Assembly: GCA_026707285.1 (NCBI GenBank)
Contig: JAPOXD010000009.1
Coordinates: forward strand, 20,217-84,216
From: Chloroflexota bacterium
GTDB lineage: Bacteria > Chloroflexota > UBA11872
Direction: 5' to 3'
Length of the DNA stretch: 64,000 bases
Below are positions 34,247 through 43,215 of the stretch, one piece after another. A program made the translations under genes and the position numbers. Numbering within the stretch: the stretch's first letter is position 1; the number at the start of each line of letters is the position of its first letter. The notes under the pieces are model-generated. The model was not told the origin of the DNA, made no database searches, and saw only the letters and a program-made list of their open reading frames with translations.

Positions 34247-35269
34247 CTACGCGGTATCGGCGTCGAGGGCGGCCAGCGCCTCGGCGGCCTTGCGCTGCTT
34301 GGCGGGGTCGGGGTCACGGGCGACGATGCGCAGCAGCGTGGCTCGGGCCTCCGCGTCGCCCTTGGCGGCCAGCTCGAACGCCATGGCGTCCCGCTTCTCG
34401 TTGTATCGCGTGTCGAACTCTGCAACGTCAAGGTCCCAGTCGCGCCAGAAGTACTGGTGCTGCCCGGGCGCCCAGCCCTCGTAAATCTGCTCCCAGGTGA
34501 CGTCGGGGTCATGCGGCTTGAGGCTGCCCGGCGCGATGGGATCGGCCAGCCGCTGAAACCGGAGGTCCACCGACAGCCGCAGGCGAGCGCCCGTGGCCGG
34601 CGCCCCGCGATGGACCGTCATGCTGTGAAAGAACAGCACGTCGCCTTGCTGGAAGGTGCCGCCCACCCAGGCGCCGTGCAGCGGATCGGTGATTTCCGTG
34701 CCGCCCGCGCCCAGCGCCGGAACGAAGTCGAACACGCCTTTTCGGTGGGTGCCGGCCGCGATCTGGAGTCCGCCCATCTCCGGTGACAAGTCGGTGAGCG
34801 GAATCCAGGCCGTGATGGTGTCGGCGGCGCCTTGCACGGGCACGAAATCCTGGTGCGCCGGCGTGGTGTGGGCGGTGCGCCCGGGGAACAACACGCGGGC
34901 GATGACGCGCGGTTGCGGAATCACGGGAGCGTCGAGCACCGCTCCGATGAGGTCCAGCAGCTCGGCACGGTGCTGCAAGGCGTGAAACGCGGGCAGCCGG
35001 TAGAGCTGGTTGTAGACCTTTTGGTAGGCCGGCTCGGGCTCGACCGCGAAGGCGCTCAGCTCGGCGACTTGGTCATCCGGCGGGGAGTCGGCGGCGATCC
35101 AGTCGGCATCGCGCAGCACGGCGAGGAATTGGCGGCGCAAGTCCTCAACCACGGGCGGCGGCATCAGGCCGCGCACGAAGAGATAGCCGTCGCGGTCGAA
35201 GCGACTGCGAGCCGCGTCGCCGTCACCGGCGATTTCAGTGGCGTCGAAGAAGGGGCGAACGTCGCTCAT
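34247..35269 (-). CDS. Phytanoyl-CoA dioxygenase family protein (PhyH 5)
   Basis: A 340-residue paralogue of PhyH 4, collinear and roughly 80 percent identical by eye. ATG 35269 is chosen because homology to PhyH 4 starts exactly at MSDVRPFFDAT. Metal pair His139-Asp141 (PAHQDFVPV), distal His220 (MTVHRGAP) and Arg229/231 are all kept, so both copies look active. The conserved upstream block contains a TACACT hexamer on the coding strand (a possible -10) in both copies. Clearly distinct from the 1635-4493 pair in length and motif context. Confidence 0.85.
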   Translation of the reverse strand: MSDVRPFFDATEIAGDGDAARSRFDRDGYLFVRGLMPPPVVEDLRRQFLAVLRDADWIAADSPPDDQVAELSAFAVEPEPAYQKVYNQLYRLPAFHALQHRAELLDLIGAVLDAPVIPQPRVIARVLFPGRTAHTTPAHQDFVPVQGAADTITAWIPLTDLSPEMGGLQIAAGTHRKGVFDFVPALGAGGTEITDPLHGAWVGGTFQQGDVLFFHSMTVHRGAPATGARLRLSVDLRFQRLADPIAPGSLKPHDPDVTWEQIYEGWAPGQHQYFWRDWDLDVAEFDTRYNEKRDAMAFELAAKGDAEARATLLRIVARDPDPAKQRKAAEALAALDADTA

Positions 35270-35318
35270 GATCAGACTCTCGGGAGCCCTGTCGTCGTGC
35301 GTGAGTGTAGCGAGCGCG

Positions 35319-36158
35319 TTAGGCCGGGAGAATGTCCAGGGGCGGGACGCTTGCCAGCAGACCGGCGTCCGTCGCGCGGCGGTAGAGTTCTTCAAGACCG
35401 GCGGCGCCCGGCGTCCCCATGTCACAGGTCAAGTCGTTGACGTACATCCGCGTGAACGCCGCCGTGAGGTCGGCGTCAACTTCCGGGGCAAAGCTTCGGG
35501 CGTAGGCCAGCGCCGGCTCGGGATGCGCATCGGCCCAGGCGATGGAGGCGCTCAGGGCGGACGCCAGCGCGCGCTGTCGGGCCTCGCCGAGTCCGCGTCG
35601 CACCACGTTGAGGCCCAGCGGCAAGGGGAGGCCGGTCGAGGCGAACCAGCGCTCGCCCAGATCGACCTGCTTGATCAATCCGTAGTCGGCGTAGTTGAGC
35701 TGGCCCTCATGGATGACAATTCCCGCCGTCACCGAGCCGTCCCGAACGGCAGGCAGCACGTCCGCGAAGGCCATCTCGACCGGCTCAAACGGGGGCAGGA
35801 AGATGCGGCCGAGGAGGTAGGCGGTGGTGTGCTCGCCGGGGATTGCCACCGCCGCGCCGCGAATCTCGGCCTCCGCGCTTCGCGCGACGACGATGGGGCC
35901 GTAGTTGAGGCCCATCGAGCACCCGCAAGCCGTGATGCGGTACTTGTTCGCGACATAGGGATAGGCGCCGGCCGACACCTGGGACATGTCGAGGTCGCCG
36001 GCAAAGGCGCGCCGATTCAACGCCTGGATGTCGGCGTGGACTTCGGAATAGCCGCCGGACGGCAAGCCTTCCACCGTCACCTTGCCGTGGGCCAGCGCGT
36101 AGAACATGAACGCGTCGTCGGCGTCGGGGCTGTGGCCCACGGTCACCCGCGTCAACAC
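35319..36158 (-). CDS. mqnD: 1,4-dihydroxy-6-naphthoate synthase
   Basis: A 279-residue periplasmic-binding-protein-fold enzyme of the futalosine menaquinone pathway, converting cyclic dehypoxanthine futalosine to 1,4-dihydroxy-6-naphthoate. The diagnostic N-terminus VGHSPDADDAFMFYAL (7-22) and the conserved His in GIVIHEGQLNY (about 146-156) are present. It is the last gene of the tetR-mqnE-mqnA-mqnC-mqnD run, ten bases after mqnC. Length is normal for the family. Confidence 0.9.
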   Translation of the reverse strand: MLTRVTVGHSPDADDAFMFYALAHGKVTVEGLPSGGYSEVHADIQALNRRAFAGDLDMSQVSAGAYPYVANKYRITACGCSMGLNYGPIVVARSAEAEIRGAAVAIPGEHTTAYLLGRIFLPPFEPVEMAFADVLPAVRDGSVTAGIVIHEGQLNYADYGLIKQVDLGERWFASTGLPLPLGLNVVRRGLGEARQRALASALSASIAWADAHPEPALAYARSFAPEVDADLTAAFTRMYVNDLTCDMGTPGAAGLEELYRRATDAGLLASVPPLDILPA

Positions 36159-36168
36159 AGGCTGGCGC

Positions 36169-37272
36169 TCAAACGCCGTTGGGCGACTCGTCGAACGTGC
36201 GCAGAATCTCGTAGAAGCTGTTGCGCTGGGCGGGAATGAATCCGGCCTCGCGGATCATGGTCTGGGTTTCGGCGATGCTGGTGCGGGCGTAGTGCCCGGC
36301 TTCTTGCATCACGTTTTCCTCGAACAGCGTGCCGCCAAAGTCATCCGCGCCGAAGTGCAGCGCCACCTGCCCGACCTTCTTGCCCTCGCTGAACCACGAC
36401 GCATCCACGTGGTCCACGTTGTCGAGAAACAGCCGTGACGCGGCCAGGATGCGGAGGTAGCGATTGGCCGAGGCCCGCTTGCCCTCGAGCTTGCGTCCGA
36501 GCGGGGTCCCGCCGGGGGCGAAGCTCCAGGGAATGAAGGCCGTGAAACCGCCCGTCTCGTCCTGGAGGTCCCGCACGCGCGCGAGGTGCTCCACGAGGTC
36601 GTCGTCGGTTTCCACATGCCCGTACATCATCGTGGCGGTGCTGCGCACGCCGGCGTGGTGCGCGGCGCGATGGACCGCGATCCACTCGTCGGCGTCCATC
36701 TTGAGCGGGCTGATGGCGTCGCGGACGCGGTTGGTGAGCACCTCCGCGCCACCGCCGGGAAACGTGCGCTGACCGGCCGCGAACAGCGCGGTCATGACCT
36801 CGTCGTAGCTCAATCCCGAGACCTTGGCCATCTCGTAAACCTCGGGCGCCGACCAGAAGTGCGGCGTGAGCCCGGGGAACCGGGCGCGAGTGGCGCGCAC
36901 CATGTCGGTGTAGTAGTCGAAGGGCAACTCGGGGTTCAGACCGCCCTGCATGAGCACGGTGGTGCAGCCCATCTCCACCGCCGCCGCCATCCGCTCCAGC
37001 ATCTCGTCGACGGTGTGCGTGTAGGCATCGGGCGCCGTGCTGGTGTGGGGCCGGTAGAAGGCGCAGAAGGAGCAGTAGGCGTCGCAGAGGTTGGTGTAGT
37101 TCAGGTTGGTGTCGACCACGTAGGTGACGACGGATTCGGGATGACGCTGAAACCTGACCTCGTTGGCCAGCGCGCCCAGGTCCATGAGCGGCGCGTCGCC
37201 GAGCAGATAGGACGCGTCGGCGGTCGAGAGCCTTTGGCCCTCGTGCACCTTGGCTTCAATCGTGCGAATCAT
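36169..37272 (-). CDS. mqnC: Cyclic dehypoxanthine futalosine synthase (radical SAM)
   Basis: A 367-residue radical SAM enzyme cyclising dehypoxanthine futalosine. ATG 37272 overlaps the mqnA stop by four bases (ATGA), fixing the start. The 4Fe-4S motif is Cys63-x3-Cys67-x2-Cys70 (CDAYCSFC) followed by AFYRP. MQGGLNPELPFDYY, PGGGAEVL, STATMMYGHVET and GGFTAFIPWSF are family signatures separating MqnC from MqnE and from CofH. Longer reading upstream overlaps mqnA in another frame and is not coding. Confidence 0.92.
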   Translation of the reverse strand: MIRTIEAKVHEGQRLSTADASYLLGDAPLMDLGALANEVRFQRHPESVVTYVVDTNLNYTNLCDAYCSFCAFYRPHTSTAPDAYTHTVDEMLERMAAAVEMGCTTVLMQGGLNPELPFDYYTDMVRATRARFPGLTPHFWSAPEVYEMAKVSGLSYDEVMTALFAAGQRTFPGGGAEVLTNRVRDAISPLKMDADEWIAVHRAAHHAGVRSTATMMYGHVETDDDLVEHLARVRDLQDETGGFTAFIPWSFAPGGTPLGRKLEGKRASANRYLRILAASRLFLDNVDHVDASWFSEGKKVGQVALHFGADDFGGTLFEENVMQEAGHYARTSIAETQTMIREAGFIPAQRNSFYEILRTFDESPNGV

Positions 37273-38030
37273 GCGGCATCGTGCTGGACGCTGACCTGGG
37301 CATCCAGCTCCCGAAAGCGGTCGACGGCCGACCAGGCACGCGGTCCAAAGCGGTACTCGAACGTCTGGAGATAGCGCCGAACCGCCGGCGCGTCGAGCCC
37401 GCAGTCGGGGCGCCGCGCGGCCAGCGCTCCCAGGTCTTCGAGGTTGATGGTGAGCTGGCGATCCAGGTACTCCACCGCCGCCGCGACGTTCGCGGGCGCC
37501 ACGCCCGCACGCTGCATCCACGCGGCAAACACGAAGGGCAGACCGGTCCATTCGTGCCATGCCGCCGCCAGATCGATGACGTGGGGGTAGCGGGGATCAT
37601 GCGGCGATTGCAGCAGCGCGCGATCGCCGATGAGCAAGACGGCGTCGGACGGGGCATCCAGCGGCGCCAGCCGGTAGCCGCCAACGGCGTAGTAGCGCTG
37701 CAAGAGCACGCTCAGCAGTCGGGCCGACGTGGCCGTGTCGTCGATGACGCCAATGGTCCGTCCGCCCAGGTCGGCGGGCGGAATCTGGGAGAAGAGGAGC
37801 ACGGACTTGGCATCGGCCTGCGTGGCGATGCCCATGTCGCCCACCGGCTCGAACAGGTCCGGATGGTCAAACGCGGCGACGATCGGTAGCGGCGCCACGT
37901 CGACCTGACCGCCGCGCACCAGATCGATCATGGCCCGGGGAGTCGCCGTGCGCGCTTCGGCCCGGACGGGATCGTCACCGAAGAACGGCTCGGTATTCAG
38001 ATAGGGGATGCGCCCGAGGCTAGGCAGCAT
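37269..38030 (-). CDS. mqnA: Chorismate dehydratase
   Basis: A 253-residue MqnA, converting chorismate to 3-enolpyruvyl-benzoate as entry to the futalosine pathway. N-terminus GRIPYLNTEPFF (6-17) is diagnostic; also VDVAPLPIVAAF (43-54) and LLIGDRALL (about 131-139). Its start overlaps the end of mqnE by 11 bases and its end overlaps mqnC by four, consistent with translational coupling. Confidence 0.9.
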   Translation of the reverse strand: MLPSLGRIPYLNTEPFFGDDPVRAEARTATPRAMIDLVRGGQVDVAPLPIVAAFDHPDLFEPVGDMGIATQADAKSVLLFSQIPPADLGGRTIGVIDDTATSARLLSVLLQRYYAVGGYRLAPLDAPSDAVLLIGDRALLQSPHDPRYPHVIDLAAAWHEWTGLPFVFAAWMQRAGVAPANVAAAVEYLDRQLTINLEDLGALAARRPDCGLDAPAVRRYLQTFEYRFGPRAWSAVDRFRELDAQVSVQHDAA

Positions 38031-39126
38031 GGGTGCGCATGACGGTGTAGGTGGCGTTGCGCTCCACCGGCACCTTGCCGGCCGAGCGAATGAGCCCCAC
38101 CAGCCGCGTGCGGGCGACGCCGACCGGGCTGTCGGCCAGCGCGGCGTGCGCGATGCGCTCAGTGCCGATGGTGCCGTCCAGGTCGTCGGCGCCGAAGTTC
38201 AGACCGATCGATGCGGTCTCTTCGCCCGTCATCACCCAATAGGCCTTGATGTGCGGGAAATTGTCGAGCATCAGCCGGGCAGTGGCGATCATGCGCAGAT
38301 CGTCGATGGCGCTGGCGTGGCGCGGCACGAGGTTCGTGGTGCCGAGCTGGTATTCCAAGGGGATGAAGCAGAGGAATCCACCGGTGACATCCTGGGCCTC
38401 GCGCAGGCGTATGAAGTGGTGAATGCGCTCCTCGTGCGTCTCGATGTGGCCGTAGAGCATCGTGGCGTTGGAGCGCAGGCCCATGCGGTGGGCCAGGTGG
38501 TGAATCTCGATCCAGCGGTCGGCGCCTGCCTTGCCGCGGAACAGCTCGCGGCGCACGCGCTCGGAAAAGACCTCGGCCCCGCCGCCGGGCATGGAGCTGA
38601 CGCCGGCGGACATCATGCGTTGCAGGACCTCCGCGTCCGAGAGCTTGAATCGCTTGTGGAAGTAGTCGACCTCGGCCGCCGTGAACGCCTTGATCTGGAC
38701 GGCGGGGCGCTCGTCCTTGATCGCGCGCAGAAGGTCCTCGTACCACTCGAAGGGAATGTCAGGGTGGTGGCCGCCGACGATGTGCACCTCGTGCACGTCG
38801 GGCGGAATCTGGCCCAGGATTTCGGGGATCGAGTACTCGTAGGCGTGGTTGTCGCCGCGCTTGGCGGCGAAGTCGCAGAACTTGCACGACAACACGCAGA
38901 TGTTCGTCGGATTGATGTGGACGTTGAGCGTGAAGTACACGCGGTCGTCGGAGCGACGGCGGGCCGCCCAATCGGCCATGCGTCCCAAACCGACGATGTC
39001 CGGCGTCTGGAGGCAGCGGAGCCCGTCGGCCGCGCCGAGGCGACGTCCTTCGCGGACGCTGTCCCAGATGGGCTCCAGCGCGGCGTCGCGGAAGCGCATG
39101 TCGGGAGCGGTGACCGTCTCAGGCAT
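38020..39126 (-). CDS. mqnE: Aminofutalosine synthase (radical SAM)
   Basis: A 368-residue radical SAM enzyme joining 3-enolpyruvyl-benzoate to SAM to form aminofutalosine. Cluster ligands are Cys77-x3-Cys81-x2-Cys84 (CVLSCKFC) after HINPTNI. IVGGHHPDIPFEWY, PGGGAEVFSERVR, SNATMLYGHIET and GGFLCFIPLEYQ match MqnE. Presence of MqnE indicates the 6-amino-6-deoxyfutalosine branch, which needs an aminofutalosine deaminase or nucleosidase elsewhere in the genome. Overlaps the TetR gene upstream by eight bases. Confidence 0.92.
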   Translation of the reverse strand: MPETVTAPDMRFRDAALEPIWDSVREGRRLGAADGLRCLQTPDIVGLGRMADWAARRRSDDRVYFTLNVHINPTNICVLSCKFCDFAAKRGDNHAYEYSIPEILGQIPPDVHEVHIVGGHHPDIPFEWYEDLLRAIKDERPAVQIKAFTAAEVDYFHKRFKLSDAEVLQRMMSAGVSSMPGGGAEVFSERVRRELFRGKAGADRWIEIHHLAHRMGLRSNATMLYGHIETHEERIHHFIRLREAQDVTGGFLCFIPLEYQLGTTNLVPRHASAIDDLRMIATARLMLDNFPHIKAYWVMTGEETASIGLNFGADDLDGTIGTERIAHAALADSPVGVARTRLVGLIRSAGKVPVERNATYTVMRTHAA

Positions 39127-39811
39127 GGGCCGGCATCCTGTCCGCCGGGAGCTGGTTGATGTCGATGCCCACGCTCTGCAGCAGCAGGTGCCGCAGCGCC
39201 GGATAGGTCATGTGCAACGGCCCATGGTCGGGATCGTGCAGCCAGCGGACGACGATCTCGCTGATGGCCCCGAACCAGGCGGTGGCGATGAGGTCGGTGT
39301 CGCAGGGCTCGAGGGTGCCCTCGGCGACGGCGGCGTCCAGGTGGCGGCGAATCAGCGCGGCGAACTGCTGCCGGACGAAGAGCAAATCGTCGCTGAAGGC
39401 GCGCCCGGCGCCCGCAACCTCAACCAGCGTGACGCGCGCCAGCGTGCGGTGCTTGGTGAAAATGTCGATGACCGACAGCAGCGCGGCGTCGAGCCGGTGG
39501 ATGGCGGTGGGCTCGTCGACAAGCTCCCGCTCGACGCGCTCGACCAAATAAGACGCCAACTCCCGCACCAACGCGCGGAAGATGGCCTCTTTGCTCGGGA
39601 AGTGGAAGTAGGCCGTGCCCTTGGAACGTCCGGCGCGGGTGACGATCTCGTCAACCGCGGCGCGGTGATAGCCCTTTTCGCCAAAGACGTTGAGGGCGGA
39701 TTCGAGCAGCGCGCGCCGTGTGGCGTCTCGCTTGGTTCCGCGACGGGCCCCAGGGAGGCGAAGTTGCAACGGCCGATCACCAAAACCGACTAGCGAGTCA
39801 GTTTGGCCCAC
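39119..39811 (-). CDS. TetR/AcrR-family transcriptional regulator at the head of the mqn operon
   Basis: A 230-residue regulator from GTG 39811 (the longer open frame up to 40117 lies in an overlapping gene and is arginine-rich shadow). The HTH domain, about residues 24-72, reads ALLESALNVFGEKGYHRAAV, then GRSKGTAYFHFPSKEAIF, the canonical TetR helix-turn-helix. The C-terminal ligand domain follows (about 90-225). Its stop overlaps the mqnE start by eight bases, so it is very likely co-transcribed with the mqn genes and could respond to a quinone-related or other hydrophobic ligand (inference). Start codon without visible Shine-Dalgarno; somewhat uncertain. Confidence 0.8.
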   Translation of the reverse strand: MGQTDSLVGFGDRPLQLRLPGARRGTKRDATRRALLESALNVFGEKGYHRAAVDEIVTRAGRSKGTAYFHFPSKEAIFRALVRELASYLVERVERELVDEPTAIHRLDAALLSVIDIFTKHRTLARVTLVEVAGAGRAFSDDLLFVRQQFAALIRRHLDAAVAEGTLEPCDTDLIATAWFGAISEIVVRWLHDPDHGPLHMTYPALRHLLLQSVGIDINQLPADRMPAHA

Positions 39812-39843
39812 GGTGGATTCCGGCGTCAACTGACGGGTTGGGA

Positions 39844-40653
39844 CTAGACCCGGATGCGGGCGAAGTTCATCCGCAGCGGCGCGAGGGCGTCTCGGTTGAG
39901 GATCACGGTGGCGGGCATGGGGTCGCGCTTCTGAACCGGCATGGCCCACGCGCCAAACCGGTCGCCCAAGAGCGTGGCGCGGGTGGTGACCCACATGCGC
40001 CCGCCGTCGAACGGCGACACCAGCATGGTCCCGATGGCCTGCTCGCCGCCGGACAGCGCGGCGGCGAAGACCAACCCCACCTGCGCGCCGGACACGGCGC
40101 CAAACGCGGAGTCCCACACCTGGGCCATGAACTGGCGCTCGATCATGCTGGCCGCGGCGCGGCGCGGATCGCTCACGTTCACGCCCTGCGCCCGAATACT
40201 GGCCTCGGCGCTGGCGATGAGGGTGTCGCGCGACTTGAAGAACTGGTCGCGCGCCGCCTCGACGCGGGTGCGGTAGGCCTCGGTGGGATCGAAGGGCAGC
40301 ATCACAACCAGCGTGGCCGGCACGTGCCGCGGATCGACGTCGAGCGCCACCCGCACCTGGTACGGCGGCCCCGATTGGGTGCGAGCTTCGGCGTCCTTCT
40401 GGGATTCGGTGGTCGCTGATGCGGCTTCAGCCGCCTGAGCCTCGGCGGCCGGAGGCGACTCGGACTCCGCGGGCGCCGGCGGCTCCGCGGCGGGCGGAGG
40501 CTCCGGCGGCGGCGAGGGCGCGGCCGGAAGCGGCTGGCCGCTGGGACCAAGGAGCACGGGTCGCTTGTTCCTCGACTGGGCCACGGCATCTCGTTCCGGC
40601 AGCGGTGCGGGGCATGCTACCGCACTCGTGGCCGCGGACTCCCCCCAGGCCAT
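39844..40653 (-). CDS. Hypothetical protein with Pro/Ala-rich N-terminal linker
   Basis: A 269-residue protein (or 246 from GTG 40584, which begins [13 protein letters not shown] and may be the true start). Residues about 40-90 are an extended Pro-Ala-Glu-rich disordered linker. From about 95 there is a folded region: [22 protein letters not shown], a helix with [19 protein letters not shown], and a beta-rich C-terminus containing [15 protein letters not shown]. No known family. No signal peptide or membrane helix. It is 32 bases upstream of the TetR gene in the same direction, so it may head the same transcript. Confidence 0.65.
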   Translation of the reverse strand: MAWGESAATSAVACPAPLPERDAVAQSRNKRPVLLGPSGQPLPAAPSPPPEPPPAAEPPAPAESESPPAAEAQAAEAASATTESQKDAEARTQSGPPYQVRVALDVDPRHVPATLVVMLPFDPTEAYRTRVEAARDQFFKSRDTLIASAEASIRAQGVNVSDPRRAAASMIERQFMAQVWDSAFGAVSGAQVGLVFAAALSGGEQAIGTMLVSPFDGGRMWVTTRATLLGDRFGAWAMPVQKRDPMPATVILNRDALAPLRMNFARIRV

Positions 40654-40739
40654 CGCGGGCGCGGCGTATTCTTGGTCGAACGTCGCAGCCGGCAGCCGGC
40701 CGGTGGGTCGTTGCGACGGGCGAGAGAGGAGACGGTCCG

Positions 40740-41786
40740 ATGGCGCTGCTGCCCATGCGCGTGCTGCTCGATCACGCGGCCGCCAACGACTATGGGATCG
40801 CGGCCTTCAACGTGAACTTCATGGAGCAGATCCAGGCCATCATGGAGGCGGCCGACGAGGCGAACGCGCCGGTGATCATCCAGGCCAGCCGCGGGGCCCG
40901 TGAGTACACCAACGACCTCTACTTGCGGCACCTGATGCTGGCCGCCGCGGAGCTGTATCCGCACGTGCCGATTGCCATGCACCAGGACCACGGCAACAGC
41001 CCCGCGACCTGCGCCAGCGCGATCGACAACGGATTCACCAGCGTGATGATGGACGGGTCGCTGGAGGCCGACGGGAAGACGCCGGCGTCGTACGAGTACA
41101 ACGTGGCCGTGACGCGCGAGGTCGTGGCGCTGGCCCACGCGAAAGGCGTGACCGTCGAGGGCGAGCTAGGCGTGCTGGGGAGCCTGGAGACCGGCATGGG
41201 CGACCAGGAAGACGGTCACGGCGCGGAGGGGCCAGTCGATCGGGAGCAGCTGCTGACCGATCCCGAACAAGCCGAGGATTTCGTAGCCGCGACGGGCGTG
41301 GACGCGCTGGCCGTGGCGATCGGAACGAGTCACGGGGCCTACAAGTTCAGCCGCAAGCCCGACGCGGGCGTGCTGGTGATGGACCGGATTCGCGAAATCC
41401 ACCGCCGCTTGCCGAATACGCACCTCGTCATGCACGGCAGCTCGTCGGTGCCGCAGCATTTGCAGGACGTGATCAACGCGAACGGCGGCGAGATGCGGCA
41501 GACCTACGGCGTGCCGATTGCCGAGATCCAGGAGGGCATTCGCCACGGCGTGCGCAAGATCAACGTCGACACCGATAACCGCATGGCCATCACGGGCGCC
41601 ATTCGCCAGGTGTTTCACGAGGACCCGAGCGAGTTCGATCCGCGCAAATATCTCGGGCCCGCGCGCGACGCGATGAAACAGGTGTGCCTGGCGCGCATGG
41701 AGGCGTTCGGGATGGCCGGCCAGGGGTCGCGCGTGCCGCACGTGGGGCTGGACGCGATGGCCGGCGAGTACGCGGCGCTGGTCTAG
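40740..41786 (+). CDS. fba: Class II fructose-bisphosphate aldolase, type IIB-like
   Basis: A 348-residue zinc aldolase; ATG 40740 follows GAGAGGAG. Zinc ligands and catalytic residues: His81-Gln-Asp83-His84 (MHQDHGNS), Glu in VEGELG, His in TSHGAYK, and VMHGSSS. The insert [13 protein letters not shown] (about 155-167) is typical of the larger class IIB proteins (Calvin-cycle subtype, about 345-360 residues). It cleaves fructose-1,6-bisphosphate in glycolysis or condenses trioses in gluconeogenesis. Stand-alone gene, divergent from the hypothetical-TetR-mqn genes. Confidence 0.9.
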   Translation: MALLPMRVLLDHAAANDYGIAAFNVNFMEQIQAIMEAADEANAPVIIQASRGAREYTNDLYLRHLMLAAAELYPHVPIAMHQDHGNSPATCASAIDNGFTSVMMDGSLEADGKTPASYEYNVAVTREVVALAHAKGVTVEGELGVLGSLETGMGDQEDGHGAEGPVDREQLLTDPEQAEDFVAATGVDALAVAIGTSHGAYKFSRKPDAGVLVMDRIREIHRRLPNTHLVMHGSSSVPQHLQDVINANGGEMRQTYGVPIAEIQEGIRHGVRKINVDTDNRMAITGAIRQVFHEDPSEFDPRKYLGPARDAMKQVCLARMEAFGMAGQGSRVPHVGLDAMAGEYAALV

Positions 41787-41803
41787 CCGGTCGCCGCATC
41801 CGG

Positions 41804-42406
41804 GTGCGAATCGATCGGGACGCGCTGCAGGCGCTCCACAGGTGCGGCCGTGATGCCGCAGGCGCCTGGGCAAAGGGCTGCGCACGTGAAGCCCTGGACG
41901 AAATCGGTCGGACGGCGTGTGCGCCCGAGTTTCGGAGCCGCGGAACCGGAGCGATCAGCCCCCAGGCGGCGACACACGTCGGTCACGCCATCGCCGAGGC
42001 CCTGGGCGCGGAGCCTGATTCCAGCGAAACCACCCTGGCACTGGCAGCGGCGTTGCTGGCGTCGCCGCACCTATCCCATCGGATGGTGGGACCACACGTG
42101 CTCACGCTGCTGGCGCGGGAGAATCCAAGTCTTGCCGACCAGATTCTCCAGTTGGCCGAATTGTGCGCCGATTCGGCGGCCGTGGCCGCCCTGGCGATCC
42201 CGTTGGCAGCGGCCGTGAAGCGCAACCCGTCCTCCCTGGCCGGCTTGCAGCAGTCCGCCGATACCTTGCCCCGGCAGTTGGCGCTGCAGGCAACGGCCCA
42301 AGCCCTTGCCGCCAGGGGTTCGGAGGTGGACCGAGCATCGCTCACCCAGCGCACGTCGCCTTCAACCGTGAGCGTTGAAAGGCAAACCGGTCGGAGCTTG
42401 CAGTAG
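41804..42406 (+). CDS. Hypothetical alanine/leucine-rich helical-repeat-like protein
   Basis: A 200-residue frame from GTG 41804, 17 bases after fba. Translation shows repeated helix pairs (ATHVGHAIAEALGAE, TLALAAALLASPHL, ADQILQLAELCADSAAVAALAIPLAAAV), a composition like HEAT/ARM repeats. Codon choice looks like a real gene (GC-rich third positions), but there is no ribosome site and no family match I can name. The in-frame extension to 41684 overlaps fba and is discarded. Confidence 0.45.
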   Translation: MRIDRDALQALHRCGRDAAGAWAKGCAREALDEIGRTACAPEFRSRGTGAISPQAATHVGHAIAEALGAEPDSSETTLALAAALLASPHLSHRMVGPHVLTLLARENPSLADQILQLAELCADSAAVAALAIPLAAAVKRNPSSLAGLQQSADTLPRQLALQATAQALAARGSEVDRASLTQRTSPSTVSVERQTGRSLQ

Positions 42407-42534
42407 CGCGCTCACGGATTCCGGTCTGAACAACAGGCCGCGACCTGCACCTGACGCGAACTCGATGTGCCGCGGACCCTCGCCTGCTCCGAGCCGATTA
42501 CTGTTAGGTCAAGCGCCCGGCAATCGACTCACGG

Positions 42535-42786
42535 TTATGCTGCACGCCCCTCGCCACGGTCGCGGCCATTGGCGAAGGCCAAGCCCTCGATCACGCCTTC
42601 CACGCGGGCCATACGTCGGTCCAAGTCGCGTACGTCGGCCCGTAGAGAGTCAATGTCGGAGCCTAGGTCTGCGCGCACATCACGAATGTCCGCGCGCAGC
42701 CAGGCCGCCATGCCCACGATAAGGCTGCCCAATCCGAGAAGCAGCACGGCGCCCACGCTCAGAATGCCGATCAATTCCGGCGTCAT
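42535..42786 (-). CDS. Small membrane protein with coiled coil
   Basis: An 83-residue protein: one N-terminal transmembrane helix (about 5-30, ELIGILSVGAVLLLGLGSL) followed by a heptad-rich coiled coil (RADIRDVRADLGSDIDSLRA and DRRMARVEGVIEGL). Proteins of this design are common as small membrane-tethered coiled coils of unknown function. Shadow frames on the other strand are longer but lack any motif. Confidence 0.7.
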   Translation of the reverse strand: MTPELIGILSVGAVLLLGLGSLIVGMAAWLRADIRDVRADLGSDIDSLRADVRDLDRRMARVEGVIEGLAFANGRDRGEGRAA

Positions 42787-42870
42787 GCGATGCCGTCGCT
42801 ATTTCGGGCGCGCGTTCTCATGGCCTGCATTAAGCCTTGCACGAGTAATCGCAACAGTCTCCCGGCGACC

Positions 42871-43215
42871 TCAGCCAGGCGACTCGGAGTCGCCCTCCTG
42901 CGTCACGCCGAAACCGTCGGCCAAGGCGCGCAGATTCTCCCAGGGATAAATGCCCGTGGCGTGGCCGTCCGTCCACGTGAAGGTAAGGGCGTAGTGGCCG
43001 ACGGCCGCGATGCGCACCGCGCCGATGTCGGCCGGGACCGTGTCCGGATCGAGCTGCGGGGCGCCCGTGACCTCGTTGACGCACACCGCGCAGCCACAGG
43101 CCAGGCGGATTTCACGCAAGGGCAAGGTTGACTCGGCGCCGTCGGCCCAGGTGATGCCCAGCGCCTGCTCACCCACCCGTCGCAAGCCGGTCGCCGTCGT
43201 TGCGGCGCTGGTCAT
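42871..43215 (-). CDS. DUF971 (gamma-butyrobetaine hydroxylase N-terminal-like) protein
   Basis: A 114-residue protein. LGITWADG and [21 protein letters not shown], with the CxCxxC cluster, then [27 protein letters not shown], match DUF971. The domain occurs alone or fused to 2-oxoglutarate oxygenases and to MRP/ApbC Fe-S carriers, suggesting Fe-S or metal handling. ATG 43215 overlaps the stop of the upstream trimodular enzyme by four bases (ATGA), so it is translationally coupled. Confidence 0.85.
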   Translation of the reverse strand: MTSAATTATGLRRVGEQALGITWADGAESTLPLREIRLACGCAVCVNEVTGAPQLDPDTVPADIGAVRIAAVGHYALTFTWTDGHATGIYPWENLRALADGFGVTQEGDSESPG

